Shown: piece by piece, positions 54,637-64,000 of the stretch
How the letters are laid out: every line of letters starts with the position of its first letter
Numbering within the stretch: the first letter of the stretch is position 1
NCBI GenBank assembly: GCA_023078555.1
Contig: CM041200.1
Location: forward strand, 3,527,921-3,591,920
Length of the DNA stretch: 64,000 nt
Direction of reading: 5' to 3'
Origin: Ulva prolifera
Taxonomy: Eukaryota; Chlorophyta; Ulvophyceae; Ulvales; Ulvaceae
Made by a program: the position numbers and the translations under genes
Notes under the pieces: model-generated
Told to the model about the DNA's origin: nothing
Databases searched by the model: none
Seen by the model: the letters and a program-made list of their open reading frames with translations, nothing else

Positions 54637-56224
54637 CGGCCAGGCACGATGATGCGAATGTCCGGATCATCAAACTCGAGTTTCATGTGCGTGACGGCAA
54701 TCACATCAAGACCCAATAGCGCGTGATTGGGTGCATGCCACTCTGCAGCCGGCAAACTTGCTACCACAGTGTACGTGACATCGTGACGCTGGCGGCCTAT
54801 GCTTGTGCATAATGTGACAGTACCGAGGCAGGGTGCTGCACTCCCAGAGATGCCATGCGACGTGGATGCGCTTTGGTGATATGGTATGGCATTGGCCTGT
54901 AGGAATTCTCCTGTAATCATGCTGTGATTGGAGGCTGTGTCTACAAGCGCCTTCAAGCGGCTGCCTTTGATGTGGATGGGGACTGTGCAGATCAGATCGA
55001 CAGCGTCAATTTTCTGACTAGCACAAGACATATCAGATGTATTTAGGCTCTGCTGGTTGGACATCAATCGCAAAACATGGAACGTCTGGTGACCTGGCAC
55101 TGGGCGGCCGTCCGTATAGGACAACAATGCATTGGCTTTGTCTACTCTGCTGTAGCTGTGTCTGCTAGTGTACGGCACGAACGCATCACTATCAAACAAG
55201 CGGCCAGGGATGGCTACTGTGACATGGTGCCCATTCAGGTTGATGGCATGTAAATGTCTCATTGCTACGTGTGCCTCATCAGTGTGTGGCAAGGTAACAA
55301 CAATAGGGCAGGATAGCGTGGAAATATCGAATAATGACGTGTCAGCTGTGCTGAGTGAGGAAGGAAAAACAATGCCGTGGCCTGAGGCGTGGTCGGCCGC
55401 TAGTACAAAAGGCTCCACCGCCCAAGATGGGCAGCCAAGAGGCGGCTTGCCAGTTTCTCAACGGATATGGTTGCCAGGGGCACGTGCTCGTTTGTTCGGA
55501 GTCTGAGGGGTATCATCATACCGTTTGCGATTGCGGGGGCCCGCGGAATTTGGAGTGTTTGCCGCGCTCTGCGGCTGCGGCGGCGGGGGTGGTGGCGGCG
55601 GTAGCTCGTCGGCGGGCTCCACTGCCATCAGGCACTTGTTCTTGTTGGCAGGGTGTTGCGCCCAGGTTGCGAGTGCCTCCGGCGCAATGGAACGCGCGGT
55701 AGGGCAGTCCGCGATGCGGTGGTACCTGTCGCTGTCAGGCATGGAGGAGGGGCAGATGCCGCAAACTCGCTTGCGGTGGTGGAAAGTTGCTTCCAAGAGG
55801 AATATCCCGACGGCCACGGGTGTGAATGGAAGGTAGTAAGGGAGCTCTTTACGGCAGGCTGCCGCAAGACCGTGGATGGTGAATGGCGCGTTGTGGTTGG
55901 CAACTTCAAACGCATACACATCTTTGATCCAATGTGGCACGGTGGGGCTGTCCATGGCATTATCGAGCCAGGCCTGCTTCTGTTGGAATGGAAGCTTACG
56001 GGCGTCCCGGAGGCCTGGTACGCGCTCCCGGGTGACGCTGGAACATGGCGTAGATGGCTGCACATATGTTGAACGGTTGTTGGAAAATTGGCTGCGACTC
56101 TGGCCTGGTCTTTGGGTGTTGGTATATGCCATGGCAATCTGCCGCTGGCCTCGTTTTGGTGCTGATGTGTGGCCATGGGCTGGCATCTCACGGGTGGGGG
56201 TGGTATGGGTGCTGGTGGATGCAA
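54637..56224 (-). pseudogene. Gag and retropepsin-type protease of a retroelement
   Basis: Two overlapping minus-strand frames. 56186-55458 is gag-like, with Pro/Gln-rich ends and a knuckle C-x2-C...H-x4-C (CGICPSSMPDSDRYHRIADC). 55418-54637 carries an aspartic protease core with LVDTASNHSMI as the active site and HALLGLDVIAVTHMKLEF as the second loop, the pattern of Ty3/gypsy-type or retropepsin-like proteases rather than the Copia DSGS type. The frame runs straight into the Harbinger terminal repeat at 54633, proving that the transposon landed in it. Confidence 0.75.
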
Positions 56225-56298
56225 AATCTTGTTATAAACGAGAACCTATTATGTGTGCATTAGGAGGTTAGTAGTGCCTATACCTGGAGAGCCGCCAG

Positions 56299-56604
56299 GT
56301 CGTACGAAAGGTCACTACACAGATCAGGGAGAATACTGCACTGCATGCAAGACAGTGCAGGAACCTATGGAAGATGTAAGAGAAAGGTTACTTCAGACTT
56401 GGACGCATACGACTATATGCGACCATTCGTGCATGTCTACCGTGGCCCAATGACAATGGCCCGGGGCGAGCCGCTCACGGAGCGCCCCAAGTATGCTCAT
56501 GCATACTATCCTAACATAACACGGGTTGGGCCCTTGGCCACCATACCCATGCGCATACTTGCGCGTCATGCATTGCAGGTGTACCTAGACACTGATTTAT
56601 GACA
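56299..56604 (-). repeat. Copia-B2 3' LTR
   Basis: About 306 bp in minus orientation ending TTATGACA beside B-family pol. It aligns loosely with 47736-48043 (GATGTAAGAGAAAGGTTAC; TCCTAACATAACA; GGGCCCTTGGCCACCA). The outer edge is approximate. Confidence 0.75.
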
Positions 56605-56609
56605 CTCCC

Positions 56610-58104
56610 CTAGAAGGTCTTCTGATCTTGAATTAGATGCAGCTTCTCTCGAACGTCCTTCAATGCAGGTCCAGGCAAAACCTTAGTGACGACATCAGCT
56701 AACTGGTCTTTGGTCCCTACCCATTGCACTTGGATCTCATCCGCCTCTACAAATTCTCGGACCCGTAGGTGCCGCACTCGAATATGTTTGGACCTATCAC
56801 TAGAGATTGGATTGTTTGCAAGGATATTCGCACTTTTATTATCTCCCCAAAGCACCGGTTTTTTTGGACGAAGATGCAAGTCTAGCAACAATTGCTTGGC
56901 CCACATCAACTCGTTTGCTGCACTACTCATTGCTATCAATTCTGCCTCGGTCGTATCACCAGCTGTGATCGCCTGTCTCTTTGACCTCCAGAACACAATA
57001 TTGCCATACACCCGTAGGAGTAGGCCACTTATGCTCTTCAAACTCTTGTCATTTGCAAAATCAGCATCAGTGTATCCCTCAAGCAAACAGCTCTTCTCAG
57101 ACGAGCCCTTAAACACCATACAAAGTCCCTTCGTGGACTGCAGGTATCTCATCACATGCTGCACCGCTGACCAATGCTCCTTTAAGCTACACCCCATATG
57201 CTTGGCCAAAGCATTACAGGCATAAGAAATATCAGGTCGCGTAACTACAGCCAGGTACTGGATTCCCCCTACAACACGCATGAACTGAGCGTGCTCTGCC
57301 TGAGTGGCAACCTCAAGGTCAGGGTAGTCCTTCGCGCTCCTCAACTGTTGCCGTGGCACCAGTGGAGTCGGACTGGGTCTGCAATCTGCCATGCTAAACT
57401 TTTCTAGCAGATTCACAATCTTCTGCTCTTGGGACAACGTGATCGTTCTCTTCTTCCTGTCACGCTTGATAGAGGCGCCTAATGCCCAAGACAAATCGCC
57501 TCAGTCCCTTCCGGTGAACACTTTGAGAATTCGGTCTATCAACTCCTTCAGGCCCGTGGACCGTCCGAAGATAAACAAATCATCAACCCATAGGAAGATG
57601 AAACATCTACCAGTTTTCCTAACATACAGTGCAGGATCTGAGTGTGAGCGAACAAAGCCCATCTCACCCAGTAGACGTGCAAGCGCCTTGTGCCATTCAC
57701 GTGCTGCTTGCTTCAAGCCGTACAGGGTCTTAAGCAGTTTCCACACTCGACTGGTGCCATCGTTCAAAACCTGGGGTTGTTCTACATAAACAGTCTCATT
57801 CATGACCCAATTGAGAAAGGCACACTGGATGTCTACGTGTTTCATCTCTAAATCTTCCACTGCAGCTATTGACAGAACAACACGAAGAGTGGCATAGCTC
57901 CCTACTGGAGCCCACGTCTCAAAGAATTCTACACCCTCCTCCTGGGTAAACCCTCTAGCAACATACCGCGCCTTGTAACGCTGGATCTCTCCTGTAGGTC
58001 CCCTCTTAATCTTCATGACCCATTTACCAGAGATGGCCTTAGCCCCTACTGGCAATTCTACCAATTCATAGGTGCCATGCTCACTCAAAGAGTTCACCTC
58101 TTCC
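56610..58104 (-). pseudogene. Copia-B2 reverse transcriptase-RNase H, truncated by A3
   Basis: 58097-57501 encodes the RT from SLSEHGTYELVELP through WVDDLFIFG. 57494-56610 continues RT and RNase H (SMADCRPSPTPLVPRQQ, YTDADFANDKS, WGDNKSANILA). They are split by one frame break near 57500. It is less damaged than B1. It ends abruptly at 58104, where the A3 LTR begins; the rest should lie beyond A3, outside the window. Confidence 0.9.
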
Positions 58105-58451
58105 TGTCAGAAAAGCTACATTTGGTGCAGGACGGACGCGCAGTCCTTGTTCAGGTCAGGTCAGGACAGCCAGCATCTCATACCTGCTGCGCACAGAGGT
58201 AGAACCGAGAGATGCTTAAGGGAAGTGCTAGTACCGGGAAACAGTAAAGAGAATGGTTACAGATCTCAGTGTGCACATGCTTATATGCACACTGAACACT
58301 CAAGGTTACGGCGGGAAACCCTCACAGGATCTCTCTCACTACATCGAGACAATCTCGGCTGGCGGCTTACCCCTGCACTGGATCCGCGGATCGTCCGTGC
58401 ATGGGTGCACCTGTCACCACACTGCTGCCCGCAGGCTCATGCATTGTGACA
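58105..58451 (-). repeat. Copia-A3 3' LTR
   Basis: 347 bp, TGTCAGAAAAG to TTGTGACA, minus orientation. The bases before it, CTTCC, are the expected target duplication; its partner lies past the window end. Confidence 0.9.
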
Positions 58452-58464
58452 CTCCCCCATAAAC

Positions 58465-61400
58465 CCTGCGAAGTCTCCACTAGCTGGAGTTTATTACGAA
58501 CTTCTTGCAAAGCAGGTCCGGGCAGCACTTTAGTAAACACATCCGCTAACTGATCAACAGTGCCTACCCATGCTACCTTAAGTTCATCCATCTGGACATA
58601 TTCCCGCACCCGCAAGTGCCGCACACGAATGTGCTTGGATCTGTCAGTGGACACAGCATTCACAGCCAAGATATTGGCACTTTTATTGTCACCCCACAGA
58701 GTCGGCTTATGTGGGACGAGTTTCAGATCGAGAAGCAACTGCTTCACCCACATCAACTCGTTGGCTGTTGCACTCATCGCGATGAGTTCAGCCTCTGTTG
58801 TATCCCCAGCCACTATACTCTGCTTCTTCGAACGCCAGAGAACACAGTTCCTATGCACCCGAATAACCATACCAGACACGCTTTTCAGATCAGCAGAGTT
58901 CGCGAAATCTGCATATGAATAAGCCTCTAACAAACACCCGTGTCCCTCAGAGCCTATAAATTTTATTCCTAAATTCTTTGTCGACTGCAGGTATCTCAGA
59001 ACATGTTGCACGGCAGACCAATGTTCCTTTAAACTACTAGACATGTGCCGGGCCAGGGCATGTGCCACATAGCTCAGGTCAGGTCGTGTCACTCCTACAA
59101 TATACTGGATGCTTCCTACAGCACTCATGAACTTGGAATGCTCAGCAGCACTGGCTTTCTCCAGGTCAGGATGCTCTTTCACACTCCTTAGCTGTTGCCG
59201 CGTCACTAATGGAGTGGGAGATTTACGACAATCAGACATGCTGTATTTTTCCAGCAGGTTCTGGATTTTGGTACGTTGTGTCATTGTGATTGTTTTGGCC
59301 TTTTGATCACGCGTGATCTCAGTGCCGAGTGCCCAAGACAGTTCGCCTAGGTCTCTACCTTCAAATTTCGTGAGAATGACACTGATGATTTCTTGCAGCC
59401 CCGCAGAGCAACTGAAAATGAACAAATCATCTACCCACAGAAAAATAAAGCAGCGACTGGTTTTACTGACATACAGTCCGGGATCACTCTGTGCGCACAC
59501 AAATCCCAGTTCAGCCAAGACCTTTACCAAAGCTTTATGCCACTCGCGAGCGGCTTGCTTCTAGCCATACAGTGTTTTATGTAATTTCCATACACGTGCT
59601 GTCCCGTCTGTGAAGTACGGGGGCTATTCAACGAAAACCTCTTCCTCCAGGTCACCGTTTAGAAAAGCACACTGTATATCTATATGCCTAATCTCCAGAT
59701 CCTCCTGAGCAGCTATAGTCAGCAACACACGCAGTGTCGCATAACTACCTACAGGAGACCATGTCTCGAAGAAATCTACTCCTTCTACCTGAGAAAAACC
59801 ACGAGCTACATATCGTGCCTTGTACCGCTGAATCTCACCAGCGGGTCCGCGCTTGATCTTGAACACCCACTTGCCCGAGATAGCTTTCTTACCCGCAGGC
59901 AGATAGCACAACATAAAAGTCCCGTGCTCACCCAGTGCTTCCACCTCCTCCTGCATGGCACGCAGCCATGCATCCCTGTCCGGACCCGCGAGTCCTTCCT
60001 TCATAGAAGGCAGATCAGGGTCGGAAGGCTTCTGCTTCCTGGCGGCAGCTGCTCTGCGCGACCCACGACGCTGAGCATTCTGCTGCTCGCCAGACTCCAC
60101 ATGCTGAGGCTTCAGGCCTGCACATGACACTCCACAGTCAGCCGCGGCTGATGTGTCCTGATCGCAAGCTGAAACATCAATAGCAGCTACAACTGTTTCA
60201 CTACTAGCAATGTCAGAGCCCGCAGGCTCATGCATATGCACAGCTGCTACATCCGCAGCCAATGGAACAAGGCGTCTGCGTACAAGAGGATTGATTTTAA
60301 TACGAGGTAAGGCAGCTGGAATGGCCCTCACCTCGTCAGGCAAATCAACCCCAACTGCGGCTGAGGGGTCCGGATCCTCTCCCCCTAATTCGGATCCGGT
60401 CTCCACCTCATCTGGCTCATCCTCCCAAAAGGGCCTCGGCGCCTCAGCTCCTCGCAAGGGCTGAGCAACTGCCCCCGCGCCAGATGCTGAGGCCGCTGCC
60501 GAATTACTCCCAGAACGGACCCGCTGAGCCTCCAGATTCTGATGAGCCGCAGCTGTTTCATCATCTGAGACAGTGTAGTCCATGCGCTGCTCATCGTCAT
60601 CATCATAGATGCCAGGACCGTCGTCGTCCTCATCCATGTCATCATCAGACGCACTGACAGACACTTGAACAGGGAACACAACTTCTACACCAGGGTCGTG
60701 CAACACAGCGTTGCGCATCACAACATACTGCGCAGTACGGGAGGGCGTGGCGACAGAGTTATGCACTTCGCCGCGCACACGATGGGGGACAAGGACGTCA
60801 AGGTGAGCAGCAGCTCTGGACATTGCACGCGTGCGATGCAAAGCTGCTCTGGCTATTTCCGGCGTTGCCCTAGCAGGGTCACGTCGGATAATCTCCGCAG
60901 AGGAGCCAGCTCCAAATCGTGGAGAGTACACAGCAGGACTGGGCTCAGGGTTGTCCTGCCGGAAAGTCATTTCCATGACAGGAACCCTACCATGACCAGG
61001 GGGGGTGTGAAGCTGGTCACGCAGACGGCGCAACACTCCCCCATCATACGTGTGCTCTGCCGCGAAAGGAGGGACATCGGCATCAGTCACACGCTCACCC
61101 TCATCGTCCCCCTCGAAAGCAACCGTGTAGGAGTTCGCAAACTCCTCAGGTTCCCTCTTGTCCACAACGGCGGACGCATCGTACTTGCGTACGTGCCGGA
61201 TCATCTGATCCGCAGTGCACATCACTTGACGCACAACAAAAACCCTACCCCCAGGAACATCCTGGGCGTACACACGCTGCATGCCGGGGCCTAACCCAGC
61301 CCCGACCCAGTATGCAGGCACACCCCGGGGGGACAACTTCCGCAGCTTGTCATCCCTGGGGTATGCATACACCTCAACCCCCCACGGACGCTGCTGCCGC

Positions 61401-63961
61401 AGCAGATCTTGGAACACCTCAACGGAGGTGTCTCTGAAAAAGGCCATGTAAGGAATGATATCCTTATCACAAGACCGCACTAAAAACTCATCTAATTCTG
61501 TCGTCGCAAGCAACTTGTACTTGCGTTTCTCCTCATCCCTCAACTTATCGCGCTCGGCCTTTTTCATGCGCTTTCCCTTCCCCAGGCTCTTCTCAGCTTC
61601 GTCAACGTCCGCAGACGCATTGACAGCATGCTGAGCTTTCAGGCCCTTGAGGATGCTCGCCAGTTTGTCATGGTACAATGCCGACGACGGCGTGAGATTG
61701 TGACCATGGACAACGCTGGCGAGGCATTCTATCCACAGGAACAGAGGCAGGCCGCTCGCGAGCAGCACAGCACGGAGTGACTCAAAGGCCACTCCGATCC
61801 TCCTCTCGATCATGCCATTACAGCGATGAGCGGCTGTGGGGGTCAAGCGGTGAGTAATGCCACGACGCTAGAGGTAGAGTTTTAAGGCCGCGACCATAAA
61901 CTCCCCCCCTTTGTCGGTGTGTAGGATGCGCACACCCGGTTCACCTGGCTTCACCACATTCACCCGAATGCGTTCAATAATGTAAGAGATCATGGCCGCA
62001 GCCTCACTATTTTTGCGCAGACCGACCACGAAAGTATAACGGGTAAAGGCACACATCACAAACAAAACATATTTCACACCACCAATTCCTACTGGAGAGA
62101 CAGGACCAGCTAAATCGGCATGCAGTTGCTCACCAGGCCACTTGGCCTGACCCATGAGCTCACGATCATTGGCAGAGAAGTTACCCGCAGGCACTTTGCC
62201 AATTCTGCAGCCGTGACACCGATTCCCCAATGGCTCGGAATCGACATCCAAATTCAAATGACCATAAAATTCACTGTTAGATTGCATGCGTTTAAGAACC
62301 CAATTGGACTGATGAAAGGACAAGTGTGCTAGAAAAGCAGGTTCCAGCAAGTATGCATCATGCGGGACCTCAGCTCCCCCAGCATTGGGTCGCTTCAGGT
62401 CAATGGCCGCGACCGCCACATGATGCCACTGCTGTTGATCCTCAATAACTCAGGTCGGACTGCTCTGGTTAGACCAGACTACCCCCCTATTGACAGGCGC
62501 ACAGACGAGAATAGGTTTTGTATCTACTGCCATTTTAAAAGCAAAGACAGGATGACCGTCTACAACTAGTTCTTGATATTTGACGCTATCTTCTACGTCG
62601 GTAGCCATATCACCGGATGACCGTCTACAACTAGTTCTTGATATTTGACGCTATCTTCTACGTCGGTAGCCATATCACCCAGACCAGGGACATACAACAC
62701 ATTCCTACGCGTGTCTAAGAACATCTGCTCGTGTCTAAGACCCATCGTGCTGAGCAGGTTGTACGGACATTCAGGAGCATAGTAAACACCAGGGATTTCC
62801 ACATCCAGTGGATGCATGTTCCCATGCTTGTCCACATAAGCACCCAGGTTCACCTGAATGGTTCCCCTGCCCATGATAGAAAGCTGCCCTGGTCCCGCGA
62901 GATTGGCAACTTTCTGACATGGGCCGTATTCAGTGAACATTTCCCGATTTCCTACTATATGCATGTCCGACCCACTATCAACAATGATGTTCCACGGCAT
63001 GGACGCGTCCGGCTGTGGATACTTGTCAGGCATTTCTACAGTGCAAACATCTTTGGCCGCAGCCTGTTTGCGTTGGGGGCAGTTCGCACGCAAATGTCCC
63101 TTCTTCTTGCAGAAGAAACAGGTCCTGGTCTCCTCGCGAGGAGCCTGGCCAGCTGCGAGAGCAGCGACCACAGGGCCATCACCACGGTGCTGCTTGCGCC
63201 AGCCATGGCCTGGTTTGCCCGCAGGCGCCCCTGACCTAGCCTGCAGCGACCGCTGTTGTTTGAGCAAATCAGCATGCTCAGTCAAACGCGATATTATCAC
63301 ATGAGGGGAGGAGTGTTGTACTTCGCCGCGCACAGCATTGAACTCCTCCCCCACCTCCAAAAGTTTCAATCGAAGCCATCGCTGGCCCACATCAGGACCT
63401 AGTGCTTCCAGTTGAGTGTAAACACTCATCACATCACCACAATATGTCGCGACATTTTTATTGTGTTGTGATAAAGAATTAAACCGACTCCACAGTCTTT
63501 GGATTTCGGCTTCGGTGCTAGGTCTGTACTTTGCAGTCAGGTAAGACCATGCTTCACTCAGGTACCACGTGTGACATGCGATAGACAGTCTTCCTATCCG
63601 CGTCACGCAAAGACATCAGGACATGTGTCCTCGCCCTAGCATGAACACGCTGTTCGTCCGCAGACGGTGCGTGCTGCAACAAATGATCTAACTCAAATTG
63701 GCCTAGCCACAAAAAGACTTTTTGCTCGTACGCAACGAAGCTTTCAGTCTTTAACTTCCATTCAGGGAGTTTTCCTTTCGTCAAATCAGGTTCGCTACGT
63801 CCCCGAGATGCACGCAGCGCCTCGGTCAGCGTTTCGAGTGATATGAGAGACTCAGTATGACCAGGATCGTTCACAACATGAGAGGAAAAGGACACCTGCT
63901 GGCTGCTATGCCCAGTATGGGAAGAGGGTTGTGGTCGGACAACTCGTCCGCCCCGGAGCAA
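58465..63961 (-). pseudogene. Copia-A3 gag-pol, multiply disabled
   Basis: All family-A domains can be followed (gag, CCHC, DSGS protease, integrase D/D/E, WVDD RT, RNase H) but the frame is broken repeatedly. A TAG replaces the leucine codon of YGLKQA near 59563, and a CAG-to-TAG change lies near 61870 in integrase. A stop lies near 62450, and a tandem duplication of about 70 bp sits at 62553-62690. A small insertion near 63560 shifts gag. The terminal stop codon itself is mutated (TAG to TCG), so the last frame reads on into the LTR. Several lesions are C-to-T changes. A3 is clearly older than A1 and A2. Confidence 0.9.
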
Positions 63962-64000
63962 TATACCCGCGGGCTGTTCTCCGTCAGGGAGCTGCTGGTC

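Larger units (their letters stand above)
58105..64000 (-). mobile_element. Copia-A3, decayed element, 5' end outside the window
   Basis: Family-A element inserted into Copia-B2. The 3' LTR and most of gag-pol are present; gag is still open at 63961 and the window ends before the start codon and 5' LTR. Confidence 0.9.

Noticed and set aside
54637-56604. Gag-protease block as the 5' part of Copia-B1
   Set aside because: Protease is retropepsin/gypsy-like, not Copia-like, no integrase links them, and no primer site follows the B2 LTR; left open as a finding.

Overview
The window is nuclear DNA of a flagellated green alga, read from gene content. It holds an axonemal dynein heavy chain, a plant-type PRMT10, UBA5, a plant-type D-Ala-D-Ala ligase gene, spliceosomal introns that almost always end in GCAG, and TGTAA motifs where poly(A) signals are expected (the chlorophyte signal). 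A prasinophyte-like alga with a large, repeat-rich genome would fit, but the species is inference.

Layout. 1-21000 is gene-dense host DNA: the C-terminal 1,070 residues of a DNAH10-type inner-arm dynein (+, 7 exons); UBA5, the UFM1-activating enzyme (-, 6 exons, tail to tail with dynein); a small unknown ORF with an acidic tail (+); PRMT10 (-, 8 exons, one of 24 nt); a 5'-truncated LINE with stacked 3' tails and SINE-like copies (10.6-14.2 kb); a hAT-type element with 8-bp target duplication (14374-15304); and a 10-exon receptor-like kinase (-, 1,190 aa). 21-23.4 kb is non-coding and low-complexity sequence.

23.4-64 kb is dominated by LTR retrotransposons. Copia family A has one intact element (A1, 23956-30522, 1,848-aa gag-pol, near-identical LTRs, TTATT duplication) nested in an older relative (A4). 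It has a second nearly intact copy (A2, 38462-45038, one frameshift, LTRs differing at one site by eye, ACAGG duplication), a decayed third copy (A3, 58105 to window end), a solo LTR with CTAGC duplication, and LTR fragments. Copia family B is present as two decayed minus-strand copies (47.7-50.2 kb and 56.3-58.1 kb). A complete PIF/Harbinger transposon (50912-54633, TTA duplication) carries a DDE nuclease and a Myb/SANT-like partner and sits in a gag-protease retroelement.

Host genes survive between the insertions: the 3' end of a D-Ala-D-Ala ligase gene with the solo LTR in its intron; two JmjC-like segments; LRR and P-loop exon-like blocks; and an unidentified minus-strand gene whose intron took up A2 twelve bases past its splice donor. 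A five-unit minisatellite at 46.5-47.0 kb combines a long palindrome with a TGACGTCA-type box in each unit.

Exon boundaries were deduced from reading-frame phase and family conservation, not transcripts.
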